DNA from: Streptomyces canus | GTDB taxonomy: Bacteria > Actinomycetota > Actinomycetes > Streptomycetales > Streptomycetaceae | Length of the DNA: 64,000 nt | Reading direction: 5' to 3' | Assembly (NCBI RefSeq): GCF_030815415.1 | Contig: NZ_JAUSWW010000001.1 | Span: forward strand, 2,790,001 to 2,854,000 | Shown: positions 26,151 through 37,890 of the stretch, piece by piece | Position numbering within the stretch: position 1 is the first letter of the stretch | Layout: each line of letters opens with the position of its first letter | The notes under the pieces: model-generated | Told to the model about the DNA's origin: nothing | Database searches by the model: none | Seen by the model: the letters and a program-made list of their open reading frames with translations, nothing else | Position numbers and translations under genes: made by a program

Positions 26151-26594
26151 GTGGTCGTCAGGTCGATATCTCAGGGCCTACAGCAGTGGGTCACCACCCT
26201 GCTCGGCGGAGCAGCAGGACTGAACGACGAGGAGCTCAAAGCACAGGCCATCAAGAACCAGTCCGAGACGGACCGTCTGGTCCAGATCGAGAACGCCCGC
26301 GGCGCCGTGAAGCTGAAGCTTGTGACGATAGTCGGCGCGCTCGCACTGATCGCCCTCGCGATAGTGGTCGGAGCGATAGTCGTGGTCGTGCAAGCGGCCG
26401 GAGAGCTGAAACTGCCGTGGTCCCGAATAGGCACAGTCGTGGGCACTTTCCTCTGCGCCTCCGGACTCACCGGCCTGGTGGCGCGTTGGGTGACACGGTG
26501 GTTCAAGCGCCGCCGGGCGATCGGCACTCCTACCGCGGCGTCCGCGTCCCAGAACCCTCCGGGAGGCGACCCGAACCAGATGACGTCTCCATGA
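26151..26594 (+). CDS. Small membrane protein, function unknown
   Basis: 147 residues with two hydrophobic segments (LVTIVGALALIALAIVVGAI and a second near IGTVVGTFLCASGLTGLVA) and a basic C-terminal tail. GTG start with GGGAGGA 5-6 nt upstream. It follows the XRE gene by 45 bp on the same strand and may be cotranscribed. No family recognised. The 3' end overlaps the convergent small gene by 65 bp. Confidence 0.55.
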   Translation: MVVRSISQGLQQWVTTLLGGAAGLNDEELKAQAIKNQSETDRLVQIENARGAVKLKLVTIVGALALIALAIVVGAIVVVVQAAGELKLPWSRIGTVVGTFLCASGLTGLVARWVTRWFKRRRAIGTPTAASASQNPPGGDPNQMTSP

Positions 26595-26820
26595 CGTGAC
26601 TGGCCTTCCACACACCCGCCCCGACGGATACACCGACTGCCACGGTCACCCACAGGATCCGCTTGGCGAGCAGGCTGTCGACGAGCAGGGAGGCGAGGGC
26701 AGCCGCCAGCGTAGCCAGCGCGCCGGCAGCGAGCGCAAAAGCCAGGGCGCCACCGATGACCGCCTCCCGTTTCCCCCTCTTCTTCCCCGAATGACGCACC
26801 GCAGATGCCTCGGCACCCAT
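26530..26820 (-). CDS. Putative small membrane protein
   Basis: 96 residues with two hydrophobic stretches (GGALAFALAAGALATLAAAL and ILWVTVAVGVSVGAGVW) between a basic head and a Ser/Gly-rich tail. AGGGGG lies about 7 nt before the ATG. It converges on and overlaps the preceding gene. The antisense overlap means only one of the two ends may be correct; coding status is likely but not certain. Confidence 0.45.
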   Translation of the reverse strand: MGAEASAVRHSGKKRGKREAVIGGALAFALAAGALATLAAALASLLVDSLLAKRILWVTVAVGVSVGAGVWKASHVMETSSGSGRLPEGSGTRTPR

Positions 26821-26859
26821 ACAGGCCCCCTACCTACTGCCGATGGCTGTTCACAAACA

Positions 26860-27060
26860 TCACGAACCCTCTAACGCCCCCTGCGTCACCGCGCGAAGGA
26901 ACCGTGTCCAGACGGGAGCGGTGAACTGAACGGACGAGCGAAGGGGTTCCTTGGAGTCACGGGCGAGCACTCGGTCCTCACACACAGCGACCTCCACGCA
27001 CTCGGACTCATTGCCACACCTACTGCTCCTGCGCCACAAGGGTTTCCCCCTATGCACCAC
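26860..27060 (-). CDS. DUF397 protein
   Basis: 66 residues matching the DUF397 pattern: WRRSSRC, then ECVEVAV, RDSKEP and a terminal FTAPVWTRFLRAV. GTG start with AGGAGGGG about 5 nt upstream. DUF397 proteins are small partners of XRE/DUF5753 regulators. Here the partner gene is nearby but on the other strand, separated by two small membrane-protein genes, which is an unusual arrangement. Confidence 0.8.
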   Translation of the reverse strand: MVHRGKPLWRRSSRCGNESECVEVAVCEDRVLARDSKEPLRSSVQFTAPVWTRFLRAVTQGALEGS

Positions 27061-27378
27061 CTCAGCCCCTCCTGCTCCCCCGATGCGCCTAGGCAGTGCC
27101 CGTCCATGCTAGTGGGCGGCTACGCACTGCCGCAGGCAAGTACCCCCGAACGCCAGGGCAAAGAACCACGCGCGGCACTCGCAAGACTACGCACAGCTAC
27201 TACATGCCCAGCGTAAATGCTCCCGGCCCACCACAGCCATACCCGAACCTGTCGATATGCCCATACGTCATTGCGACCGCCATGTCTCACCTCAAGTGGC
27301 CGCTTCGTCGGCGTTCCCAACTGCCTTCCTCACAAACCATCTTGAGCATCTGTTGGCTCAAGTACTCACATTTCTTGG
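27061..27378. other. AT-richer intergenic region with a dyad
   Basis: No convincing gene. Base composition falls noticeably below the surroundings. CTTGAGC (27341-27347) and GCTCAAG (27356-27362) form a perfect 7-bp inverted repeat just past the histidine-kinase stop, possibly a weak terminator for that gene or an operator for the DUF397 gene promoter, which should lie in this interval. Confidence 0.4.
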
Positions 27379-28850
27379 CTAGTTGACATGGCTCAGAACG
27401 CCCACGGACTCGCCTGCGAGCGGCAGCTCGATACGGAACTCCGTCCGCCCCGGTTCGCTCCGCGCATCGAGCCCTCCCCCGTGCGCCGCTGTTATCGCCG
27501 CCACGATCGCAAGGCCCAGCCCGGACCCGCCCGCCGACCCTCCACTGCGCGTCCGGGACACGTCCGCGCGCGTGAAGCGTTCGAACACGGTCGGCAGGAG
27601 AGCGGGCGCGATGCCCGGCCCGTCGTCGCGGACGCGGACGACGCAGATGTCGTCCCTCGCCTCCACGACGGCCGTCACCCGCGTCCCCGCCGGCGTGTGC
27701 ACCCGCGCGTTGCCCAGCAGATTGGCGACCACCTGATGGAGCCGTGCCCCGTCGCCGACGACCAGCGCCGGTGCGTCGAGGCGCAGTTCCAGCTGCCAGT
27801 CGTGGTCGTCGCCCGCGGCGCGCGCGTCCCAGACCGCTTCGGCGACCAAGGCGGCCATGTCGACCTCGTCCGACTGCAGGGGGCGGCCCTCGTCCAGTCG
27901 GGCCAGCAGGAGCAGGTCCTCGACGAGGCCCGTCATCCGGGCCGACTCGGCGGAGACCCGGCGCCAGGCCAGTACCGGTTCGATCCGGTCCGTGCCGCGG
28001 TTCATCAGTTCCGCGTAGCCCGCGATGGAGGCGAGCGGCGTACGCAACTCATGGCTCGCGTCGGAAAGGAAGCGGCGCATGCGTTCCTCGGTGCGCCGGC
28101 GTTCCGACAGCGAGGACTCCACGTGGTCGATCATCCGGTTCAGCGCGGCGCCCACCTGGCCCGCCTCGCTGCCCGGGTCGGCGTCCCCGGCCGGGACCCG
28201 GGTGAGGGCGGTGACCTCGCCGCGGTCCAGGGGTGCGCGGGAGACCTCGACCGCGGTGGCGGCGACCCGGCCCAGGGGGCGCAGCTGGCGGCGGATGACC
28301 ACGGCGCAGACGCAGCCCGCCACGGCGAGGCCCGCCGCCGCCACGGCCGCTTCGACGGCGACCAGGCCATTGATCATCTGCCGGACGTCGTCCATGGGGA
28401 GGCCGACGAGGACCCGCACCCCGTCGCTGCCGGCCGCGGTGATCCGGTAGGTCCCGAGGCCCGGCACCGTCGCGGTGTGCGTCGAGCCGTCCGTCGCGAT
28501 GCCGTCGAGGGCGGTGCGCTGGGTGTCGGTCAGGGCCGTCGGCACGGCGTCCTGGCCGACCACCTCGGCGGTGAGGAGGCCGCCTTCGTCGTCGAGGCGG
28601 GCGGCGAGCATGCCGGCCGGGTGGCCGCTCTCCATGAGGAACGCGAGGCTGTTCTCCTGGTCGGGGCGGAGCCGGGCGCCGCCGAGGCTGCGCTGGGCGG
28701 CGTTGTCGACGCGGTCGTCCAAGTTGCCCAGCAGATAGGTGCGTTGGACGAGGACCGTGGTCAGCGCCATCGCCGCGCAGACGACGGCCAGGGTGACGCC
28801 GATGAAGACGAGCAGGCGGGTGCGCAGGGAGCGCAGGCGTCGGCGGGCGG

Positions 28851-28854
<4 letters not shown>
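27379..28854 (-). CDS. Two-component sensor histidine kinase
   Basis: 491 residues. Two membrane helices bracket an extracytoplasmic sensor of about 130 residues. They are followed by a HAMP region, the phosphoacceptor motif SDASHELRTPLASIAGY and a HATPase domain (DDGPGIAPALLPTVFERF and GGSGLGLAIV). The ATG overlaps the response regulator stop as ATGA, so the pair is translationally coupled. The signal sensed is unknown. Confidence 0.93.
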
Positions 28855-29576
<722 letters not shown>

Positions 29577-29665
29577 GTCCCGATTCTGTCCCTGTGGGCT
29601 GGGGGAATCCTGTATTCAGCCTGTGGGTCGGTGATGACCTGGAGCTCCGTGCGCGGGGACGGCGA

Positions 29666-29699
29666 AGGGCCGCACCCCCGGTGACGGGGGTGCGGCCCT
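29666..29699 (-). terminator. Aconitase terminator
   Basis: Perfect 14-bp stem, AGGGCCGCACCCCC / GGGGGTGCGGCCCT, with a 6-nt loop, 31 bp past the aconitase stop. It separates aconitase from the two-component system transcribed in the same direction. Confidence 0.8.
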
Positions 29700-29729
29700 C
29701 GACGGCCTTCGGCCGGCCTGCCGGTCCGC

Positions 29730-32535
<2,806 letters not shown>

Positions 32536-32589
32536 GTAACCCTTACCACTGGAGTGGCGATGCGGGCGGCTGCGGTGCGCCTGGGCAGA

Positions 32590-32607
32590 TATCTCGATGT
32601 CGAGATA
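32590..32607. promoter_or_regulatory. MarR-type palindrome upstream of aconitase
   Basis: TATCTCGA-TG-TCGAGATA is a perfect 8-2-8 inverted repeat about 145 bp upstream of acnA. Its form resembles the 18-bp sites of MarR-family regulators. In S. coelicolor the MarR protein TamR, which responds to trans-aconitate and related acids, controls aconitase, so a TamR-like regulator is the best guess. Confidence 0.55.
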
Positions 32608-32742
32608 ACTCTAGTACACGGGCGCGGGATGGTCATGCCCCGCCTCCGTTTGTGATGTCCCCCACGGCTAGGGTCACTGAGTGATTATCCGGCCGAACCC
32701 GGCCTTCGGCGCGGGCAGGACCCTCACGACCGCGGGCGCCGC

Positions 32743-33522
32743 GTGAACGGGCCCGACTTCTCGTGGGACGAGGACGCATTCGCCTGGACGGCACACATCG
32801 CCCTGCCGCCGGGCACCTGGGCTGCTACACCCGGGCCCGTCCCCCTGTATTACGCCCCCGAGGGCCGCGAGGACCACCCCCTGGACCACGTCGAGCTCGC
32901 GTCGGCGACCTGGGCGGCCGAGCATCTCCCCGCCCTGCTGACCGCCGCCCGGCGCACGGTCCACGCCCATGCCGTCCGCACGCTCGAGCCGCAGGACCTG
33001 GCGGCCGCCTCCGCACTCGACGACGTCGTGCGCGTCAGCGCCGTGTACGTCCATCAGGTCTCGCGCGACCGCATCCCCTACATCGGCGTCGAGTTCTCGT
33101 GCCCGTGGGACGCGGAGCACGACCTGGGGGTACTTCTGCACGGCACCCGCGTCGTCGACATCGGCGGCGCCGACACCGCGTTCCTCCTCTGGATGGCCGA
33201 ACGAGACGCCGCGAATCCCCGCACCGGCCTCGACGAAGCCCTGCTCGGCCACTGGGACACCGCCCCCTTCGCGTACGGCGTGATGGAGACGTCCGAGTTC
33301 GAGCTGCGCGCCGACGGGACGGGGTGGAGCCTGCTCGCCCATCCCGCCGGGGAGTACGTCACCCGGCTCACCTGGCAGTGCCCGGGGGCGGGGGTGCTGG
33401 AGTTGCGGGACGAGGAAGGTCTCGTGTCACGTCACCGGTACGTCGTCACCACCGCACCGGTGACGTCGGTCACCTTCGAAGAGCCCGTCGAGTTCGGCCA
33501 TCAGTACGCCAAGTCGGGGTAA
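32743..33522 (+). CDS. Hypothetical protein (possibly DUF6985)
   Basis: 259-residue soluble acidic protein. The segment YIGVEFSCPWDAEHDLGVLL and following HGTRVVDIGGADTAF resemble DUF6985-type proteins, but this is recalled with low certainty. No motif suggests catalysis. The GTG start has no obvious Shine-Dalgarno site. Transcribed away from aconitase toward murA. Confidence 0.65.
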   Translation: MNGPDFSWDEDAFAWTAHIALPPGTWAATPGPVPLYYAPEGREDHPLDHVELASATWAAEHLPALLTAARRTVHAHAVRTLEPQDLAAASALDDVVRVSAVYVHQVSRDRIPYIGVEFSCPWDAEHDLGVLLHGTRVVDIGGADTAFLLWMAERDAANPRTGLDEALLGHWDTAPFAYGVMETSEFELRADGTGWSLLAHPAGEYVTRLTWQCPGAGVLELRDEEGLVSRHRYVVTTAPVTSVTFEEPVEFGHQYAKSG

Positions 33523-33558
33523 CCGACAGGTATTCCGCGACTCAGACGGGAGGCACAG

Positions 33559-33759
33559 ATGCCCCTCACGTTCCGCAAGAGTTTCCGGATCCTTCCCGGC
33601 GTACGACTGAACATCAACCGGCGCTCCTGGTCCATCACCACCGGCGGCGGCAGCCACGGCCCGAAGCACACCCACAGCAGCACAGGACGTCGTACGACAT
33701 CGGTTGATTTGCCCGGACCTTTCGGATGGCGCCGCACCCGCAAGGCCAGGCGGCATTGA
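33559..33759 (+). CDS. Small DUF4236-like protein
   Basis: 66 residues: FRKSFRILPGVRLNINRRSW followed by a Gly/Ser/His-rich segment and TTSVDLPGPFGW. This matches the DUF4236 layout of a basic beta-hairpin head and a short tail. GGGAGG precedes the ATG. Function unknown; it follows the hypothetical gene by 36 bp. Confidence 0.65.
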   Translation: MPLTFRKSFRILPGVRLNINRRSWSITTGGGSHGPKHTHSSTGRRTTSVDLPGPFGWRRTRKARRH

Positions 33760-33805
33760 CGCACCATCAGATCCGTCACCCGGACGGACCCCATCGGAAT
33801 GCGCC

Positions 33806-33826
33806 ATCTCATATCTGAGATAGCCT
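33806..33826 (+). promoter_or_regulatory. Operator dyad and leaderless promoter of murA
   Basis: ATCTCA-TATC-TGAGAT (33806-33821) is an inverted repeat whose last base starts a TAGCCT -10-like hexamer (33821-33826), 6 nt before the ATG. This fits a leaderless transcript whose promoter overlaps an operator, plausibly bound by the HTH domain at the N-terminus of the gene product itself. Confidence 0.5.
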
Positions 33827-33832
33827 CGCCCC

Positions 33833-35362
33833 ATGGCAGACGATTACCTCGTACGCATCGGCAAGCTCATCCGTGACGCCCGGCAACACCGGGGCTGGAC
33901 ACAGTCGCAGCTGGCAGAAGCTCTCGGTACCAGTCAGAGCGCTGTGAACCGCATCGAGCGTGGCAACCAGAACATCAGCCTTGAGATGATCGCTCGAATC
34001 GGTGAGGCCCTGGAGAGCGAGATCGTCTCCCTGGGCTACGCGGGGCCGATGCATCTGCGGGTCGTCGGCGGCCGCCGGCTCTCCGGCGCCATCGACGTCA
34101 AGACGAGCAAGAACGCGTGCGTGGCACTGCTGTGCGCCTCGCTGCTCAACAAGGGGCGCACGGTGCTGCGTCGCGTCGCCCGCATCGAGGAGGTCTACCG
34201 CCTTCTGGAGGTGCTCAACTCCATCGGGGTGCGCACCCGCTGGATCAACGACGGCGTCGACCTGGAGATCGTGCCGCCGGCCGAGCTGGACATGGGCGCC
34301 ATCGACGCGGACGCGGCCCGCCGCACCCGCTCGATCATCATGTTCCTCGGCCCGCTGCTGCACCGCATGGACAGCTTCAAGCTGCCGTACGCCGGTGGCT
34401 GCGACCTCGGTACGAGGACCATCGAGCCGCACATGATCGCGCTGCGCCGGTTCGGTCTCGACATCGCCGCGACCGAGGGCCTGTACCACGCGCAGGTGGA
34501 CCACTCGATCTCCCCCGACCGCCCGATCGTGCTGACCGAGCGCGGCGACACCGTGACCGAGAACGCGCTGCTGGCCGCCGCCCGCCACGACGGCGTCACC
34601 GTCATCCGCAACGCGTCCTCCAACTACATGGTCCAGGACCTCTGCTTCTTCCTGGAGGCGCTCGGCGTCAAGGTCGAGGGCATCGGCACCACCACGCTCA
34701 CCGTGCACGGCATGCCGACCATCGACGTCGACGTGGACTACTCCCCCTCCGAGGACCCGGTCGAGGCGATGAGCCTGCTGGCCGCGGCGGTCGTGACGGA
34801 GTCGGAGCTGACGGTGCGCCGGGTGCCGATCGAGTTCCTGGAGATCGAGCTGGCGGTCCTGGAGGAGATGGGCCTCGACCACGACCGTACGCCCGAGTAC
34901 GTCGCGGACAACGGCCGTACGCGCCTGGTGGACCTCACCGTCCGCCCCTCCAAACTGGAGGCGCCGATCGACAAGATCCACCCGATGCCGTTCCCGGGTC
35001 TGAACATCGACAACGTCCCGTTCTTCGCGGCCATCGCGGCCTCCGCGCAGGGCAAGACGCTGATCCACGACTGGGTCTACGACAACCGCGCGATCTACCT
35101 CACGGACCTCAACCGCCTCGGCGGCCGGCTCCAACTCCTTGACCCGCACCGGGTGTTGGTCGAGGGCCCGACCCGCTGGCGGGCCGCCGAGATGATGTGC
35201 CCGCCGGCCCTGCGGCCCGCCGTGGTCGTGCTGCTGGCGATGATGGCCGCGGAGGGCACGTCCGTGCTGCGCAACGTGTACGTCATCAACCGCGGTTACG
35301 AGGACCTCGCCGAGCGGCTGAACTCGGTGGGGGCGCAGATCGAGATCTTCCGGGACATCTGA
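33833..35362 (+). CDS. murA2: HTH-fused UDP-GlcNAc 1-carboxyvinyltransferase (MurA paralogue)
   Basis: 509 residues, about 85 longer than ordinary MurA. Residues 5-65 form an XRE/Cro HTH (WTQSQLAEALGTSQSAVNRI). From about 75 onward is the EPSP-synthase fold of MurA. Key residues appear intact: Lys93-Asn94 in SKNA, and the catalytic Cys190 in AGGCDLGTR, the position that binds PEP and fosfomycin. The reaction is enolpyruvyl transfer to UDP-GlcNAc in peptidoglycan synthesis. The HTH suggests DNA binding, possibly at the dyad next to its own start. An equivalent fusion occurs next to aconitase in S. coelicolor. Confidence 0.92.
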   Translation: MADDYLVRIGKLIRDARQHRGWTQSQLAEALGTSQSAVNRIERGNQNISLEMIARIGEALESEIVSLGYAGPMHLRVVGGRRLSGAIDVKTSKNACVALLCASLLNKGRTVLRRVARIEEVYRLLEVLNSIGVRTRWINDGVDLEIVPPAELDMGAIDADAARRTRSIIMFLGPLLHRMDSFKLPYAGGCDLGTRTIEPHMIALRRFGLDIAATEGLYHAQVDHSISPDRPIVLTERGDTVTENALLAAARHDGVTVIRNASSNYMVQDLCFFLEALGVKVEGIGTTTLTVHGMPTIDVDVDYSPSEDPVEAMSLLAAAVVTESELTVRRVPIEFLEIELAVLEEMGLDHDRTPEYVADNGRTRLVDLTVRPSKLEAPIDKIHPMPFPGLNIDNVPFFAAIAASAQGKTLIHDWVYDNRAIYLTDLNRLGGRLQLLDPHRVLVEGPTRWRAAEMMCPPALRPAVVVLLAMMAAEGTSVLRNVYVINRGYEDLAERLNSVGAQIEIFRDI

Positions 35363-35374
35363 GCCCGGCACCGG

Positions 35375-35423
35375 AACACCGCCGGGCCCCGTCCGACGTG
35401 CGAGGACGGGGCCCGGCGGTGTT
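35375..35423. terminator. Bidirectional terminator between murA2 and mgtE
   Basis: Perfect 20-bp stem (35375-35394 / 35404-35423) with a 9-nt loop, placed between two convergent genes whose stops are 73 bp apart. A-rich and T-rich ends flank the GC core, so it can serve both directions. Confidence 0.85.
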
Positions 35424-35435
35424 TCCGACGTACCA

Positions 35436-36791
35436 TCAAATACCCAGCACCACACGGGCGGTGAGGAAGTAGATCACCAGCCCCGTGGCGTCCACCAGGG
35501 TCGTCACCATCGGGGCCGACACCACCGCCGGATCGATGTTGAGGCGCTTGGCCAGCAGGGGCATCGCGCCGCCGACCGTCGCCGCCCAGCCGCAGATGAT
35601 GACCAGGGCGACGCCGACGACGACCGCGATGTGCACGCCCACGAACAGGGTGCCCAGGACCATGGCGAGCCCGGCCAGCATCGCGCCCAGGACGAGGCCC
35701 GAGCGGCACTCGCGCCAGACGACCGCCGGCAGGTCGAAGACGCGTACCTCGCCCACGGCCAGCGCCCGTACCGCGGCGGTGGCCGCCTGTGCACCCGCGT
35801 TGCCGCCGGTGCCGATCAACAGCGGGATGAACATGGCCAGTTGGGTGACCTTGTCGAGGGTGCTCTCGAAGGCCTCCGTCACGGTCACCGTGAGGGTCGC
35901 GGCCAGCAGCAGGAACAGCAGCCAGACGATCCGGTACCGGGCCAGCTGCCACACGGTCGCCGCCATGTAGTGCCCCGTCCACGGGGCCGACCCGGACTGG
36001 CGGGCGACGTCCTCGGTGTCCGCCTCCTCGATGACCTCGACCGCGTCGTCGATGGTGAGCAGCCCCACGAGCCGCTCCTCGCTGTCGACGACGGGCAGCG
36101 CGAGCACGTTGGTCTCCCGCATCAACCGCGCCGCGTCCTCGGCGGGTTCGGCGGCGTGTACGCGCAGAGCGTCGGTGACGACGTGGTCGGCCAGGGCGTC
36201 GTCCGGGGAGCTGAGCACCAGGTCCCGCAGGGCGACCACGCCGGTCAGACGGCGTCCGCGGTCCACGACCGGGAGCGTGTAGACGGTCTCCGCGTCGGCG
36301 CCCCTGAGCCGGACCCGGTCCAGGCTCTGACCCACCGTCACATCCACTTCGAGCGGGACGACTTCGGGCGTCATACAGCGCCCCACCGAGCCCTCCGGGT
36401 AACCGAGGAGCGCGGCGGTCATACGGCGCTCGTGTGCGCTGAGCCCCGCCAGGACCCTACGGACCACCTTGGCGGGCGCCTCGCGCAGCATACGGACCCG
36501 GTCATCGGGGTCCAGGTTCTCGACCAGGTCGCGGAAGGCGGTGTCCCGCAGCCCCATCAGCATGGCCTGCTGGTCCACGGGTGCCAATTCCTCGAAGACC
36601 TCGATGGCCTGGTCCTTGCCGAGCAGCCGGAAGGCGACGACCGCGTCCACGGCGTCCATCCGGGCCAGGTCGTCGGCGATCAGGTGCGGCGGGCGCCGGC
36701 CCAGCAGATGCTGGGCGTCGCGCAGGTCGTGGCGCTCCAGGGCGTCGAGGAGCTCGGTGGGCATCTCGTCGGGCAGCTGGGTGTACGTCAT
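35436..36791 (-). CDS. mgtE: Magnesium transporter MgtE
   Basis: 451 residues. The N domain is about 1-130, paired CBS domains about 135-255 and five membrane helices about 285-451. The pore Asp lies in TTLVDATGLVIYF. MgtE is a Mg channel gated by Mg binding to its cytosolic domains. The ATG with GAGGTGA upstream is preferred over an in-frame GTG 56 codons earlier, which would add an Arg/Pro-rich head absent from typical MgtE. Upstream is a short proline-rich frame that may be a regulatory leader peptide. It is convergent with murA2. Confidence 0.93.
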   Translation of the reverse strand: MTYTQLPDEMPTELLDALERHDLRDAQHLLGRRPPHLIADDLARMDAVDAVVAFRLLGKDQAIEVFEELAPVDQQAMLMGLRDTAFRDLVENLDPDDRVRMLREAPAKVVRRVLAGLSAHERRMTAALLGYPEGSVGRCMTPEVVPLEVDVTVGQSLDRVRLRGADAETVYTLPVVDRGRRLTGVVALRDLVLSSPDDALADHVVTDALRVHAAEPAEDAARLMRETNVLALPVVDSEERLVGLLTIDDAVEVIEEADTEDVARQSGSAPWTGHYMAATVWQLARYRIVWLLFLLLAATLTVTVTEAFESTLDKVTQLAMFIPLLIGTGGNAGAQAATAAVRALAVGEVRVFDLPAVVWRECRSGLVLGAMLAGLAMVLGTLFVGVHIAVVVGVALVIICGWAATVGGAMPLLAKRLNIDPAVVSAPMVTTLVDATGLVIYFLTARVVLGI

Positions 36792-36891
36792 GGCAAGGTC
36801 ACCTCGGCGGTACGGCGGGGGCGGGGACGTTTCCTGCTCCGGGGCGCGTACCGGTGCCGTCACCGGCCGGACGAGGTGCGGCCGTGAGCCG

Positions 36892-36954
36892 TCACGGCGG
36901 GTCCGGGAGCGGGGCGGGGGTACGCGCGGGCGGACTCGGAGGTTCGCTCTGCAC
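36892..36954 (-). CDS. Possible proline-rich leader peptide of mgtE
   Basis: A 20-codon frame, GTG to TGA, encodes MQSEPPSPPARTPAPLPDPP: nine prolines, ending Pro-Asp-Pro-Pro before the stop. AGGGAGGAGG lies 9 nt upstream, the strongest ribosome binding site in the region. The stop is 100 nt before the mgtE ATG, and a CCGGTG/CACCGG hairpin lies between. Proline-rich leaders such as MgtL of enteric bacteria control Mg transporter genes by ribosome stalling. High GC biases random frames toward proline, so this is a hypothesis. Confidence 0.4.
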   Translation of the reverse strand: MQSEPPSPPARTPAPLPDPP

Positions 36955-37113
36955 GGCACACCACCTCCTCCCTGGTCATGTACGGAATGTGCGGGCCGAT
37001 GGGCCGATCCTGCTCAGGTCGTCCGGGCCGATCCTGCTCGGGCCTCCCCGGCCGGGCGAGCCACGAGGCCGACCCGGCGGGGAGAGCGGGCCCACCGGGT
37101 CGGCCGCCGTCGG

Positions 37114-37860
37114 TCAGGCGTGCCGGACCACGCCGAACGTCACACCCACGGGGTCCCTGAGGACGGCGACACGTCCGACGCCGGGTGCCTCGGCGGGTGC
37201 GGAGACGACGGTGCCGCCGAGCGCGGTCGCCGCCGCCACCGTCGCGTCGACGTCCTCGACGCCGAAGTGCAGGGTCCAGCCGGCCTCGCCTCCGGGCGCG
37301 CTCGTGACGGCGCCGAACTCCACGACACCGCCCACGAAGGTCAGATGGGCGGCGGCGCCTCCGGCCGGCGGCACGGCGGCGGTCCAGCCGAAGACCTGGG
37401 CGTAGAACGCCTTGGCGCCGTCGGTGTCCGGGGTGCTCAGCCCGAACCAGGACAGCGCCCCGGGCTCACGCACCAGCCCGGAGCCGGGGTGCTTGTCCGG
37501 CTCCCAGGCGCCGAACACCGCGCCGTCGGGGGCCGCGTACACCGCGGCGCTGCCGGCGACCGACACCTTCGTGGGCGGGCTCAGGACACGGCCCCCGGCC
37601 GACTCCACCGCCTTCGTCGTCGCGTTGAGGTCGTCCGACATGAAGTAGGCGCTCCAGCCGGACGAGTGCTCCTGCCCCTCTCGGAGCTCGACCGCGCCCA
37701 CGATCTTCTCGCCGCGCAGCGTGAAGTTCACGTATCCGCTGGGGAGTTGGAGGCCCTCCCAGCCGAAGAGGGAGCCGTAGAAGGTGCGGGCGGAGGCGAC
37801 GTCGGGGGTGTCGAGGTCCGCCCAGCACGGTGCGCCGACAGGGTGACGGGTGATCTTCAT
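37114..37860 (-). CDS. Two-domain VOC (glyoxalase-fold) protein
   Basis: 248 residues made of two VOC modules of about 120 residues each (WADLDTPDVASARTFYGSLF and WFGLSTPDTDGAKAFYAQVF open them). Such proteins are metal-dependent lyases or dioxygenases, or antibiotic-binding proteins; the reaction here is unknown. The ATG has GAGGAGA upstream. It lies at the downstream end of the aroK-metK gene row and might belong to that transcript, possibly as a binding protein for the pathway product, which is speculation. Confidence 0.85.
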   Translation of the reverse strand: MKITRHPVGAPCWADLDTPDVASARTFYGSLFGWEGLQLPSGYVNFTLRGEKIVGAVELREGQEHSSGWSAYFMSDDLNATTKAVESAGGRVLSPPTKVSVAGSAAVYAAPDGAVFGAWEPDKHPGSGLVREPGALSWFGLSTPDTDGAKAFYAQVFGWTAAVPPAGGAAAHLTFVGGVVEFGAVTSAPGGEAGWTLHFGVEDVDATVAAATALGGTVVSAPAEAPGVGRVAVLRDPVGVTFGVVRHA

Positions 37861-37890
37861 CGGTTCTCCTCGGGTCGCAACGATCGATCG

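Noticed and set aside
26886-27107. A 73-codon minus-strand frame with several Cys, overlapping the DUF397 gene
   Set aside because: The adjacent frame encodes a clear DUF397 protein with a better ribosome binding site.
27096-27386. A 96-codon plus-strand frame in the AT-richer gap
   Set aside because: No ribosome binding site, atypical composition and no domain.
35436-36959. A 56-residue N-terminal extension of MgtE from an upstream GTG
   Set aside because: The extension is a low-complexity Arg/Pro sequence, typical MgtE starts near the ATG at 36791, and that ATG has its own ribosome binding site.
36792-37080. M-box (ykoK) magnesium riboswitch before mgtE
   Set aside because: The conserved M-box core segments were not found on the minus strand of the leader.
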